Part shown: positions 8,263 through 16,222 of the stretch, one piece after another
Layout of the letters: each line of letters starts with the position of its first letter
Position numbering within the stretch: the stretch's first letter is position 1
Source of the DNA: Amycolatopsis nigrescens CSC17Ta-90
GTDB lineage: Bacteria > Actinomycetota > Actinomycetes > Mycobacteriales > Pseudonocardiaceae
Direction of reading: 5' to 3'
Assembly (NCBI RefSeq): GCF_000384315.1
Contig: NZ_ARVW01000001.1
Location: 2,179,746-2,243,745 of the forward strand
DNA length: 64,000 bases
Notes under the pieces: generated by a model
Told to the model about the DNA's origin: nothing
Databases searched by the model: none
What the model saw: only the letters and a program-made list of their open reading frames with translations
Translations under genes and position numbers: made by a program

Positions 8263-8327
8263 CAAGTAGTCAACCTGCTTGACGAGTTATAAGGTAAAGC
8301 CGGTTGACCAACTAGTCAAGCTACTTG
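8263..8327. promoter_or_regulatory. Probable MarR operator cluster between the cupin and marR genes
   Basis: Two inverted repeats share the half-site TTGAC: GTCAACCTGCTTGAC (8269-8283) and TTGACCAACTAGTCAA (8304-8319). They are enclosed by CAAGTAG (8263-8269) and CTACTTG (8321-8327). This divergent, symmetric layout is typical of MarR autoregulation together with control of the neighbouring gene. Confidence 0.65.
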
Positions 8328-8345
8328 TCTACATCCGGAGGTGCG

Positions 8346-8801
8346 ATGTCCACCGGCGACCTGCCCGGCCTGCTGGCGCTGACCTTCCGCGCGATGATGG
8401 ACCAGATCCACGAGCAGCTGGCCGCGGAAGGCTTCGGCGACGTCCGCCCGGCGCACGGGTTCGCCTTCCAGTTCCTCTCCCACCGCGGTGCCACCGCGGT
8501 CGAACTCGGCGACCATCTCGGGGTGACCAAACAGGCCGCCGTGCAGTTGGTGGACGAGCTGGTCAAACGCGGCTACGTGCAACGGCAGGCGCATCCGACC
8601 GACCGCCGCAGCCGGATCGTCACGCTCACCGCGCGTGGCTGGCAGTGCATCGAGCGGGTGGTCGAGCACTCGAAGCAGGCCGAGGCGCGCTGGGCCGAGT
8701 TGGTCGGTGAGGAACGGATCGGCGAGCTCCGGGCCGCGCTGACCGGCTTCGTCACCGACGCGGCCCACTACCGCCAGGTGACCTTGCGGCCGGTCTGGTG
8801 A
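8346..8801 (+). CDS. MarR-family transcriptional regulator
   Basis: 151-aa winged-helix regulator. The helix-turn-helix (about 45-80) reads TAVELGDHLGVTKQAAVQLVDELVKRGYV, and the wing PTDRRSRIVTLTARG is the MarR signature. The chosen ATG has GGAGG 4 nt upstream; an in-frame TTG at 8325 would lie within the operator. It probably represses itself and the divergent cupin gene through the TTGAC repeats between them, released by a small ligand that I cannot identify. Confidence 0.9.
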   Translation: MSTGDLPGLLALTFRAMMDQIHEQLAAEGFGDVRPAHGFAFQFLSHRGATAVELGDHLGVTKQAAVQLVDELVKRGYVQRQAHPTDRRSRIVTLTARGWQCIERVVEHSKQAEARWAELVGEERIGELRAALTGFVTDAAHYRQVTLRPVW

Positions 8802-8887
8802 TCCACCGTCACCCGATTTGACGGCAGCACCGTCCGGCAAGCTCACCTACCATGGGCGGACGTCAAGCCGTACGAGGAGGAGTGTCG

Positions 8888-9106
8888 ATGACCGCAGCAA
8901 GCGTCCGCTTCTTCGGCGGCCCCCTCGACGGCAGGGTTCAAGAACTCGGTGACGGCGAACCGGTGTGCGGCACCGTGATGCGCCACGTTCACCTGCACGA
9001 CGGGCCCAAGATCGAGACGCACTACGAACTCGGCTACACCGCGGAAGCCGGCTGGGAGTACCGGTTGTGCGGGCTCGCCGATCCGGACGAGATCGTCCAG
9101 CCGTGA
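8888..9106 (+). CDS. Small conserved hypothetical protein (FFGGPLDG motif)
   Basis: 72-aa protein beginning MTAASVRFFGGPLDG and ending in DPDEIVQP. The FGGPLDGR opening is shared by small proteins of unknown function in actinobacteria and their phages. The ATG has GAGGAGG 7 nt upstream; an earlier in-frame ATG at 8852 has none. It has no membrane segment or signal peptide. It stands alone between marR and the acyltransferase. Function unknown. Confidence 0.75.
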   Translation: MTAASVRFFGGPLDGRVQELGDGEPVCGTVMRHVHLHDGPKIETHYELGYTAEAGWEYRLCGLADPDEIVQP

Positions 9107-9121
9107 CACCGTCCGCCCGAA

Positions 9122-9139
9122 GGTAGGGCTGGCCCCACC
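9122..9139. promoter_or_regulatory. Third copy of the GGTAGGG/CCCTACC-type operator, upstream of the acyltransferase
   Basis: GGTAGGGCTGGCCCCACC differs from the perfect site at 5211-5228 in two positions and lies 80 nt before the ATG at 9220. That spacing is nearly the same as at 5211, which supports a shared regulator. Confidence 0.5.
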
Positions 9140-9219
9140 GAAAACCGGCGGAAACCAGAGGATCGAGACGGCGGCTGGCACCGCTGTTTTCGCGGCCCGC
9201 AACGACCAGGCTTCTGGTC

Positions 9220-10536
9220 ATGCGACAGAGCCTTCAGCACCCGGGAAGTGCGCCGGTCCCGTTGCCGCGCGGTGGCCGGGACAAGTTCCTCGACATGGTC
9301 CGCGCGGGGGCGATCCTCGCGGTGATCACCCAGCACTGGGCGATGCCGGTGCTCGCCTACTCCGATGGGCGGCTGGCCACCGGAAACGCGCTGGTCACCC
9401 CCGGCTGGTGGATCGTGACCTGGTTGTCCCAGGTGATGCCGCTGGTCTTCTTCGCCGGCGGCGCGGCGAACCTGATCTCGCTGCGCCGCGCACCGTCCAC
9501 AAGGGACTGGCTGGCGGCCAGGGTGCGCCGGCTGCTGCTGCCGGTGCTGCCGCTGCTCGCGGTCTGGCTGGTGGTGCCGGATCTGCTGCGCGGCTTCGGC
9601 ATTCCGGAACAACCGCTGCAGGTGGCCGGCGCGATCGCCGCGCAGCTGCTCTGGTTCCTGTCGATCTACCTGGTCACCGTGCTCGTCACGCCGCTGATGG
9701 TGGCCGCGCACCGCCGGTGGGGCCTCGCCGTGCCGGCCGTGCTGACCGGGCTGGCGGTACTGGTGGACCTGGCCAGGTTCAACGACCTCGGCTTGATCGG
9801 TTACGCCAACGCGATCTTCGTCTGGCTCGCCGTGCACCAGTTCGGTTTCCACTACGTAGAGGGCAGGCTGGGCACGATCGGCCGCCGCGGCGCACTCGGC
9901 CTTTCCGCGGCCGGGTTCGGAATCACCGCACTGATGGTCGCTTTCGGCCCGTACCCGGCGAGCATGATCGGCATGCCGGGAGCACCGGTGTCGAACATGA
10001 GCCCGCCCAGTGTGCTGCTGGTCAGCCTGGCGGTCGGCCAGATCGGGCTGCTGCTCGCGGCGAAGCCGGCGATGAACGCCTTCGCCGCGCGGCCCGCGGT
10101 TGCCGCCGCGCTGAACTGGATCGGCCCGCGGTTCATGAGCGTGTACCTGTGGCACATGCCGGCGCTGGTGGTGGTCTCCGGGATCACCGTGTTCGGCCTT
10201 TCGTATCGGACCCCGGACCCCGGCACCCTGCTCTGGCTGGTGCTCACCCCGCTCTGGGTGGCCGCCGCCGCGCTGGTGCTGACCGGTCTGCTGCGAGTGT
10301 TCGGCCGGTTCGAGACCAAGGCACCCGGCGGCACCGTCACCGCGGGCACCGGGCAGCTGACGGCCGCGGCGCTGCTCGGTTCCGCCGGCCTGCTCGGCCT
10401 GGCCGCACACGGGTTCACCACCCCGCTCGGCGGCGGCGTGCTGGACGGCCCGCTGCCATGGGCCGGCGCGATCGGCCTGGCCTTCCTGCTCGGCGGGCGT
10501 GACCTCCGGCTCCGCGAGCGCACCACGACCTCGTGA
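9220..10536 (+). CDS. Acyltransferase-3 family membrane protein
   Basis: 438-aa integral membrane protein of the acyltransferase-3 (OafA/NodX) type, with about 10-11 transmembrane helices. The N-terminal RDKFLDMVRAGAILAVITQHW carries the usual R/H acyl-transfer motif near the first helix. Members O-acylate cell-surface glycans, peptidoglycan or secreted antibiotics; the acceptor here is unknown. It is preceded by a copy of the 18-bp palindrome found before the ABC exporter and the kinase operon, so it may belong to the same envelope-response regulon. Its TGA stop lies inside the hairpin repeat at 10531-10574. Confidence 0.82.
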   Translation: MRQSLQHPGSAPVPLPRGGRDKFLDMVRAGAILAVITQHWAMPVLAYSDGRLATGNALVTPGWWIVTWLSQVMPLVFFAGGAANLISLRRAPSTRDWLAARVRRLLLPVLPLLAVWLVVPDLLRGFGIPEQPLQVAGAIAAQLLWFLSIYLVTVLVTPLMVAAHRRWGLAVPAVLTGLAVLVDLARFNDLGLIGYANAIFVWLAVHQFGFHYVEGRLGTIGRRGALGLSAAGFGITALMVAFGPYPASMIGMPGAPVSNMSPPSVLLVSLAVGQIGLLLAAKPAMNAFAARPAVAAALNWIGPRFMSVYLWHMPALVVVSGITVFGLSYRTPDPGTLLWLVLTPLWVAAAALVLTGLLRVFGRFETKAPGGTVTAGTGQLTAAALLGSAGLLGLAAHGFTTPLGGGVLDGPLPWAGAIGLAFLLGGRDLRLRERTTTS

Positions 10537-10585
10537 GTGAAAAGTGTTGCCCCGGCAACACTTTTCACTCACGACCGCTGACCTG
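10531..10585. repeat. Dispersed palindromic repeat, copy A (convergent-gene terminator)
   Basis: A 55-nt element identical to 23858-23912. Its first 44 nt form a hairpin with 21-bp perfect arms (10531-10551 and 10554-10574), starting TCGTGAGTGAAAAGTG. A non-palindromic tail, CGCTGACCTG, is also conserved. It lies between two convergent genes, so it probably works as a bidirectional terminator or a transcript-end stabiliser. Confidence 0.85.
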
Positions 10586-10597
10586 CGGAAACGCCGG

Positions 10598-11494
10598 TCA
10601 GAGGCCGAGCAGCGCGGCGGGGGTGTCGTGCAGCACGGCCCGTAAGAAGGGGGAACCGAGGCGATCGTCGGCGGACCAGCCGGCGATCGCCTCGAGTTGT
10701 TCGGCGTAGGAGTACGGAATGTTCGGAAAGTCGGTGCCCAGCACGATCCGGTCCGGAATCCGCGCCAGCAGGTCGGTCCAGTCCGCCGGCAGCGGAGAGA
10801 ACTGGTCGGTGAACCGCACGCCGACCATGGTGGTGTCCAGATACACCCGCGGATACCGGCAGGCCAGCGCGACCGCCTCGTGGAACTCCGGCATCCCGGC
10901 GTGCGCCAGCACCAGCGTCAACCGGGGATGTCGGCGCAGCACCTCTTCGATCACGTCCAGGCCGGTGAAGGACCCGCGCAACGGCCCGTGCCCACAGTGG
11001 ACGACCACCGGCACCCCGGCGTCCGCGAGCGCGCCCCACGCCGGCGTCAGCAGCTCGTCCCTCGGGTCGTAGCCGCCGATCTGCACGTGCGCCTTGACGC
11101 AGCGCACCCCGCCCCGCAGCGCGCTGTCCACATAGGACGCGGCGGACGGCTCGGGGTAGAAGGTCGCGGTGGGCACCGCCTCGGGCACCTGCCCGGCGAA
11201 CTCGGCCACCCAGCCGTTCAGCCACTCGGCCATGCCCGGCTTGTGCGGGTACACCAGCGGCGCGAACCGCAGCACGCCGAGCTTGCGCAGCACGGCGATC
11301 CGTTCGTCCTCTGGCAGCCGGTAGTGCACCGGCCACGGCGTGCCGTAGTGCCGGTCGGCGTCGTCGAAGTACGCCCACACCTTGGCCAGCACGCGTTCCG
11401 GCAGGAAGTGCACGTGCAGGTCGACCAGCCCGGCCAGGCCGAGCGAACGCACCCAGCCGGGAATGTCCTCATCGGACGCCGGGCCGGGCGTCAA
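10598..11494 (-). CDS. Amidohydrolase-2 family metal-dependent hydrolase
   Basis: 298-aa TIM-barrel hydrolase. It shows the N-terminal metal motif DLHVHF (about 25-30), KAHVQIG (the metal-bridging Lys region), the mid-chain VVHCGHG and VLAHAG histidines and the C-terminal GTDFP aspartate, as in decarboxylases and hydrolases of the ACMSD-like family. The substrate is unknown. The start is a TTG one nucleotide past the smpB stop (TGAGTTG), which implies coupled translation; an internal start cannot be excluded. It faces the acyltransferase gene across the repeat at 10531-10585. Confidence 0.82.
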   Translation of the reverse strand: MTPGPASDEDIPGWVRSLGLAGLVDLHVHFLPERVLAKVWAYFDDADRHYGTPWPVHYRLPEDERIAVLRKLGVLRFAPLVYPHKPGMAEWLNGWVAEFAGQVPEAVPTATFYPEPSAASYVDSALRGGVRCVKAHVQIGGYDPRDELLTPAWGALADAGVPVVVHCGHGPLRGSFTGLDVIEEVLRRHPRLTLVLAHAGMPEFHEAVALACRYPRVYLDTTMVGVRFTDQFSPLPADWTDLLARIPDRIVLGTDFPNIPYSYAEQLEAIAGWSADDRLGSPFLRAVLHDTPAALLGL

Positions 11495-11495
11495 C

Positions 11496-11972
11496 TCAGT
11501 ACCGGCCCTTCAGCGCGCGGCCCATCGCGCGGGAGACTTCCCGGTCCGCGTCCCGCTTGGCCAGTGTCTGCCGCTTGTCGTAGGCCTTCTTGCCCTTCGC
11601 CAGCGCGATCTCGACCTTGACCTTGCCGTCCTTGAAGTACATGGACAGCGGCACCAGGCTCAGCCCGCTCTCCTTGGTCTTCCCGATCAGCTTCTCGATC
11701 TCGCCGCGGTGCAGCAGCAGCTTCCGGGTGCGGCGCGGCATGTGGTTGGTCCAGGTGCCCTGGACGTACTCCGGGATGTGCACGTTGCGCAGCCACACCT
11801 CGCCGTCGTCCACCGTGGCGAACGCGTCCGCCAGCGATGCCTTGCCCTCACGCAGGCTCTTCACCTCGGTACCGACGAGTACCAGGCCGGCCTCGTAGGT
11901 GTCCAGGACCGAATAGTCGTGCCGCGCGCGGCGGTTCGACACGATCACTTTGCGTCCACGTTCCTTGGGCAT
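11496..11972 (-). CDS. smpB: SsrA-binding protein SmpB
   Basis: 158-aa partner of tmRNA in trans-translation. It binds the tRNA-like domain and places it in the A site of stalled ribosomes. The OB-fold core ([41 protein letters not shown]) and the basic C-terminal tail ([20 protein letters not shown]) are complete. It follows ftsX in the conserved prfB-ftsE-ftsX-smpB order of actinobacteria. Its RNA partner ssrA lies 6.4 kb away on the same strand. Confidence 0.97.
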   Translation of the reverse strand: MPKERGRKVIVSNRRARHDYSVLDTYEAGLVLVGTEVKSLREGKASLADAFATVDDGEVWLRNVHIPEYVQGTWTNHMPRRTRKLLLHRGEIEKLIGKTKESGLSLVPLSMYFKDGKVKVEIALAKGKKAYDKRQTLAKRDADREVSRAMGRALKGRY

Positions 11973-12025
11973 AATCCGCGACTTTACGTGAAGTTCCGCA
12001 GCCCGGCACTCGAATAGCGCTCAGG

Positions 12026-12925
12026 TCAGTGGCGGACGTACAACCGGAGCGTGACGTAACCGGTGACGGCGGAGATCAGCACCGAGACCGCGAGCAGGAT
12101 CGGCGCCACCGGCACGAACACGTCGAGCAGCTGCACGTTCGGGATGATGCCGCTGGTCGCGCCGAGCACCTCGTCGAAGAAGGTGAACTTCGCCCCGATC
12201 AGCAGCCCGATCGACAGCACCGCACCGATCACGCCGGCGACCACCGCCTCCAGCAGGAACGGCAGCTGGGTATACCAGCGGGTCGCGCCGACCAGGCGCA
12301 TGATGCCGACCTCCGTCCGCCTGGTGAACGCGGACACCTGGATGGTGTTGGAGATCAGCAGCAACGCGGCTAGCGCCACCACCACCGCGAGGATGAACGT
12401 GAGGTCCCGCACGCCGTTGAGCCCGGCGAAGAAGCGGTCCAGGAACTTGTTCTGGTCGTCGACCTTGTCCACCCCGGGCTGCCCGCTGAACTCCTGCACG
12501 ATGATGTCACTGCGGGTCGGGTCGACCAGCTTGACGTGCAGCGACGCCGGCAGCGACTCCGGCCTGGCCAGCTCGACCAGCTCCGGCTGGCCCTCGAACA
12601 TCTGGCGGAACCGGTTGTAGGCGTCGGTCCGGTTCTCGTACACGACCGACTGCACGGCCGAGTTGGACTCCAGCGTCTTCCGGATCTGGGCGCAGGTGGC
12701 CTGCGCGCAGTTCGGGTCGTTCGCGCTGATGTCCTCGGTCAGGAAGACGGCCACCTCCACATCGTCGAGGTAGCTGGCCTGCATCTTGTCGATGGTTCGC
12801 ACGATGAGGAGACCGCCGCCCAGCATGGCGAGCGAGATCGCGGTGGTGAGGATCATCGCGATGGTCATCGTGACGTTCCGGCGGAGACCGGTGATGACCT
12901 CGCTGAACACGAAACTGGCGCGCAT
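12026..12925 (-). CDS. ftsX: Cell division ABC-like protein FtsX
   Basis: 299-aa membrane subunit of FtsEX, which links division to peptidoglycan hydrolase activation. One N-terminal helix (about 19-42) is followed by an extracellular domain of about 125 residues (containing Cys pair CAQATC) and the three-helix FtsX core (about 173-295). The length matches actinobacterial FtsX. The ATG has only a weak, distant AAGGA upstream; it follows ftsE by 57 nt. Confidence 0.96.
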   Translation of the reverse strand: MRASFVFSEVITGLRRNVTMTIAMILTTAISLAMLGGGLLIVRTIDKMQASYLDDVEVAVFLTEDISANDPNCAQATCAQIRKTLESNSAVQSVVYENRTDAYNRFRQMFEGQPELVELARPESLPASLHVKLVDPTRSDIIVQEFSGQPGVDKVDDQNKFLDRFFAGLNGVRDLTFILAVVVALAALLLISNTIQVSAFTRRTEVGIMRLVGATRWYTQLPFLLEAVVAGVIGAVLSIGLLIGAKFTFFDEVLGATSGIIPNVQLLDVFVPVAPILLAVSVLISAVTGYVTLRLYVRH

Positions 12926-12982
12926 CGGGGTGGATGTCCTTGAGTCGGGGGAATTCGGGGGGCGGGGAAGGGTGTTCGGGGG

Positions 12983-13672
12983 CTAACGGCCCACGCCGTA
13001 AACCCCCCGGGCGTCGTCGCGGACCACCTTGCCGAGCTGCAGCTCGACCACCCGGCGACGCATCGAGTCGACGATCGAGTGGTCGTGCGTTGCCATCAGC
13101 ACGGTGGTGCCGGTGCGGTTGATCCGCTCCAGCAGCAGCATGATGTCCTGGCTGGTGTCGGGGTCCAGGTTCCCGGTCGGCTCGTCGGCCAGCAGCACCA
13201 GCGGCCGGTTCACGAAGGCCCTGGCGATCGCGACGCGCTGCTGCTCACCACCGGAGAGCTCGGTGGGCAGCCGGTCCGCCTTGCCGTCGAGGCCGACCAG
13301 TTCGAGCACTTCGGGGACCACCTTGCGGATGGTCAGCTTCGGCTTGCCGATCACCTCGAGCGCGAACGCCACGTTCTCCGCGACGGTCTTGTTGCCGAGC
13401 AGCCGGAAGTCCTGGAAGACGCAGCCGATCGTCTGCCGCAGCCGGGGGACGCGGCGGCGGGCCATCTTGGCGACGTCGAAGTTGGACACGAAGACGCGGC
13501 CCTTGCTCGGTACCTCCTCGCGCAGCAGGAGCCGGAGGAACGTCGACTTCCCCGAGCCCGACGGGCCGATGAGGAAGACGAACTCACCCTTGTCCACCTC
13601 GACCGAAACCCTTTCCAGAGCGGGGCGGGTCGAGGTCTTGTAGACCTTGGAAACCTCTTCGAGCCGGATCAC
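12983..13672 (-). CDS. ftsE: Cell division ATP-binding protein FtsE
   Basis: 229-aa ABC ATPase that powers FtsX signalling to cell-wall hydrolases at the septum. Walker [10 protein letters not shown] (36-44), signature [15 protein letters not shown], Walker [14 protein letters not shown] and the H-loop ATHDH are all intact. It starts with ATG and lies between prfB and ftsX on the minus strand. Confidence 0.97.
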   Translation of the reverse strand: MIRLEEVSKVYKTSTRPALERVSVEVDKGEFVFLIGPSGSGKSTFLRLLLREEVPSKGRVFVSNFDVAKMARRRVPRLRQTIGCVFQDFRLLGNKTVAENVAFALEVIGKPKLTIRKVVPEVLELVGLDGKADRLPTELSGGEQQRVAIARAFVNRPLVLLADEPTGNLDPDTSQDIMLLLERINRTGTTVLMATHDHSIVDSMRRRVVELQLGKVVRDDARGVYGVGR

Positions 13673-13800
13673 GGTTTGGCATCCTACTCATGGCGCCGGT
13701 TAAGCCCGGGTTGGCGCCCACTCCGGCGGCGCGCTCCGCACGTGCGGACACGGTGGGTGGACCCCCGACCACTGAACGCGGTCCGCTCACCGGCGCGGTC

Positions 13801-14904
13801 TCACGCCCCCGCGGACTGCTTGCGCCAGCGGATACCGGCCTCCAGGAAGCCGTCGATCTCGCCGTCCAGCACGGAGCTCGGGTTGCCGACCTCGAACTCG
13901 GTGCGGAGGTCCTTGACCATCTGGTACGGGTGCAGCACGTAGGACCGCATCTGGTTTCCCCAGCTGGAGCCGCCGTCCTTGAGCGCGTCCATCTCGGCGC
14001 GCTCCTCCTCCTTCTTGCGCTGGAGGAGCTTGGCCTGGAGCACCTTCATCGCGGCGGCCTTGTTCTGCAGCTGCGACTTCTCGTTCTGGCAGGAGACCAC
14101 CACGCCGGTCGGCAGGTGGGTCAGCCGGACCGCGGAGTCGGTGGTGTTCACGCTCTGCCCGCCGGGGCCGGACGAGCGGTAGACGTCCACCCGGATGTCC
14201 TTCTCCGGGATTTCGACGTGGTCCACCTCCTCGACCTCGGGCAGCACCTCGACGTGCGCGAAGGAGGTCTGGCGCCGGCTCTGGTTGTCGAACGGCGAGA
14301 TCCGCACCAGCCGGTGGGTGCCCTGTTCGACGGACAGCGTGCCGTAGGCGTAGGAAGCGGTGACCTTGAAGGTGGCCGACTTGATCCCGGCTTCTTCGGC
14401 GTAGGAGATGTCGTAGACGTCGGTGGGGTACGAGTGCCGCTCGGCCCAGCGCAGGTACATCCGCATCAGCATCTCGGCCCAGTCGGCGGCGTCCACCCCG
14501 CCGGCCTCCGACCGGATGGTCAGCACGGCGTTGCGCGCGTCGTACTCACCGGACAGCAGCGTGCGCACTTCGAGCCCGTCGATGTCCTTGGTCAGGTTCG
14601 TGAGCTCGGCTTCGGCTTCGGCGCGGCTGGACGCGTCGCCCTCGGCCACGGCCAGCTCGAACAGCACCGACAGGTCGTCGACGCGCTGGCGCAGCTCGAC
14701 GACACGGCGCAGCTCGCTCTGCCGGTGGGAGAGCTGGCTGGTCACCTTCTGGGCCGCGTCGGGGTCGTCCCAGAGGTTCGGGCTGGATGCCTGTTCCTCC
14801 AGCTCGGCGACCTGGGCCCGCAGCGCGTCCAGATCCATCACCGTTTCGACCTGCGTCAGCTTGCCGGCGAGGTCTTTCAGGTCAGTTTCAAACTCAGCGC
14901 TCAC
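13801..14904 (-). CDS. prfB: Peptide chain release factor 2
   Basis: 367-aa RF2 that ends translation at UGA and UAA. The tripeptide SPF (203-205, in RISPFDNQ) is the RF2 stop-codon reader, and GGQ (248-250, in [10 protein letters not shown]) is the peptidyl-hydrolysis motif. There is no in-frame UGA near the start, so the autoregulatory frameshift of enterobacterial prfB is absent, as in other actinobacteria. I prefer the GTG at 14904. It lies 8 nt after TAACGT, which would make it leaderless. A TTG three codons upstream is the alternative. Confidence 0.95.
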   Translation of the reverse strand: MSAEFETDLKDLAGKLTQVETVMDLDALRAQVAELEEQASSPNLWDDPDAAQKVTSQLSHRQSELRRVVELRQRVDDLSVLFELAVAEGDASSRAEAEAELTNLTKDIDGLEVRTLLSGEYDARNAVLTIRSEAGGVDAADWAEMLMRMYLRWAERHSYPTDVYDISYAEEAGIKSATFKVTASYAYGTLSVEQGTHRLVRISPFDNQSRRQTSFAHVEVLPEVEEVDHVEIPEKDIRVDVYRSSGPGGQSVNTTDSAVRLTHLPTGVVVSCQNEKSQLQNKAAAMKVLQAKLLQRKKEEERAEMDALKDGGSSWGNQMRSYVLHPYQMVKDLRTEFEVGNPSSVLDGEIDGFLEAGIRWRKQSAGA

Positions 14905-14926
14905 GCCGGTCAACGTTACGCCAAGA

Positions 14927-14958
14927 GCTGTGGCCGGTTACGGGTAACCGGCCACAGC
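14927..14958 (-). terminator. Hairpin between padR and prfB
   Basis: Arms GCTGTGGCCGGTTA and its complement (14-bp perfect) around CGGG, extended by AAGAG/CTCTT. It lies after the PadR stop and before prfB on the minus strand and would insulate prfB from padR transcription. No clear T-tract. Confidence 0.65.
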
Positions 14959-14972
14959 CTCTTTGTGTGCGT

Positions 14973-15482
14973 TCAGGACTGAGCGACCGAGTCCAGCAGT
15001 TTCAGTGCCGCCTTGGCGTGCGCCTGGCCGAACTCGGCCACCGCCTTCGCGTAGGCGTCCTCTGCTGCCTTGGTCGCGGCCTTCGCCTCGTCCAACTCCT
15101 GGCTGTAGGTGGCCCGCGCGGTGTCGATCAGCGTCGCGCGTTGCTTCGCGGTGAGCGAAGCGGCGTGCACGAGGCGCAGGATCAGCGGACTGCGCAGGTG
15201 GTCTGGACCGGAGTCGGCGGTGAGCCAGCCCTTGAAGGCCTTCTTGCCGGCCGCGGTGATGACGTACTGCTGACTGGAGCGCGGGCCCTGCTTGCCGAGT
15301 CGGACGAGGCCTTCTTTGGACAGCGCGGGCAGCTCCCGGTAGACCTGGCTGCGGGTCACGCTGAAGAAGGCGCCGAATCGCTCATCGGCTCCGGCGACCA
15401 GCTGCCCGCCAGTGGCGGGACCGTCGTGGAGCAGACCAAGCAGAGCGGCGGCTGTTGCATTCAATTCGGACACGCCACCCAC
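14973..15482 (-). CDS. PadR-family transcriptional regulator
   Basis: 169-aa regulator with an N-terminal winged helix (about 8-85: ALLGLLHDGPATGGQLV, VTRSQVYRELPALSKEGLVRLG) and a C-terminal Ala/Lys-rich helical dimerisation domain (about 95-165), as in the PadR/Vir group. The first residues come from GTG (MGGVSELN); an internal GTG three codons on is also possible. No obvious target lies beside it, and the upstream region has the palindrome ACTGTG-TC-CACAGT (15500-15513), so autoregulation is likely. Confidence 0.87.
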   Translation of the reverse strand: MGGVSELNATAAALLGLLHDGPATGGQLVAGADERFGAFFSVTRSQVYRELPALSKEGLVRLGKQGPRSSQQYVITAAGKKAFKGWLTADSGPDHLRSPLILRLVHAASLTAKQRATLIDTARATYSQELDEAKAATKAAEDAYAKAVAEFGQAHAKAALKLLDSVAQS

Positions 15483-15499
15483 GGTCCCACTTTTCTCCG

Positions 15500-15513
15500 A
15501 CTGTGTCCACAGT
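15500..15513. promoter_or_regulatory. Palindrome ACTGTGTCCACAGT upstream of padR
   Basis: Perfect 6-bp arms around TC, 18 nt upstream of the PadR start codon. A related TGTCCACA lies 22 nt further on. A plausible PadR operator. Confidence 0.4.
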
Positions 15514-15539
15514 GGTCACCATATCTGTCCACAATGGCT

Positions 15540-15882
15540 AGTCATACTGCCCGCCAATAACCACGTTCCGTGGCGACAACCCCTCAAACGGCCTAATGAC
15601 CTGACATAGTCCTTTGTAGACCAACATCAAGTGCCCGTGCACCCGCCCGTGCACCGCAAAACTACCCACAAGCCCCACACCCGCCAGGACCCACTTTCCC
15701 CAAAACCCCAGCTAACCCACGCTATACCCACCATCACCCCACCACTGTCCCTTCCCCCCCCCCCCCCCAAAACTGCCCCTCAACCGCAAGACCCCTCTCC
15801 CGCCCACCCAAAACGCCCCGCCAACAACCCCACGCACCCACCACCGGGGGGCAAGGGGGCAACGCCCCCCACCCCGGAAAAC
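15540..15882. other. Gene-free, strongly strand-asymmetric C-rich tract with a 15-nt poly-C run
   Basis: No credible gene. From about 15640 to 15845 the plus strand is almost devoid of G and consists of C-runs and A, with 15 consecutive Cs at 15754-15768. From about 15845 there is a palindromic G/C block (GGGGGGC...GCCCCCC). It lies downstream of the minus-strand tRNA-fMet terminator, so the RNA-like strand is G-rich and could form G-quadruplexes or R-loops. Confidence 0.6.
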
Positions 15883-15979
15883 GCCACACAGCTACTCGCA
15901 CTGGAGCCATTCGGGGGGTCCAGGGGGGCGGAGCCCTCCCTGGCGGGGGTCTGGGGGTCCGACCCCCAGTGTGAAATGC

Positions 15980-16021
15980 AAAAGAGGCGCGGCTCGCGTA
16001 ACTTCCGCGAGCGCACGCCTC
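15980..16021 (-). terminator. Intrinsic terminator of tRNA-fMet copy 1
   Basis: Arms GAGGCG..GGCTCGCG and CGCGAGC..CGCCTC around TAACTTC. On the minus strand the hairpin is followed by TTTT. An equivalent hairpin with a shorter loop follows copy 2 at 26810-26852. Confidence 0.7.
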
Positions 16022-16031
16022 CCAGCCTCTG

Positions 16032-16105
16032 TAGCGGGGACAGGATTTGAACCTGCGACCTCTGGGTTATGAGCCCAGCGAGCTACCGAACTGCTCCACC
16101 CCGCG
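16032..16105 (-). tRNA. tRNA-fMet (initiator, CAT anticodon), copy 1
   Basis: 74-nt cloverleaf with anticodon loop CTCATAA. Three G-C pairs (GGG/CCC) in the anticodon stem and an unpaired C1/U72 at the top of the acceptor stem are the marks of an initiator, not an elongator, tRNA. CCA is not encoded. The sequence is identical to the copy at 26863-26936. Confidence 0.95.
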
Positions 16106-16222
16106 TCGTAGGGATTACTTTACGCGGTCGGTTCCGGTGCCGCACAGTGGGTCCCACTAAGCCCCGAACGTGCGTGCTGACCTGCTTCGATTCCACCATA
16201 TCGGCGAGGTCATACTTCCGGT

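Larger units (their letters stand above)
15883..16105 (-). repeat. Duplicated tRNA-fMet cassette, copy 1
   Basis: A block of about 220 bp, nearly identical to 26718-26936 and in the same orientation. It holds the tRNA, a T-tailed hairpin 3' of it (15980-16021) and a G/C palindromic block (about 15909-15971). The homology begins at GCCACACAGCTAC in both copies; the differences are small indels in the hairpin loop and single changes. Confidence 0.85.

Noticed and set aside
9034..10572. A 512-codon minus-strand frame through the acyltransferase
   Set aside because: Antisense shadow; the plus-strand gene has clear membrane helices and the acyltransferase motif.
13801..14904. Programmed frameshift in prfB
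   Set aside because: The gene is open in one frame with no early in-frame UGA.
15631..16050. A 139-codon frame across the C-rich tract and tRNA cassette
   Set aside because: Low-complexity Pro/Thr reading of a C-rich tract; it runs through the tRNA and terminator and has no ribosome site.
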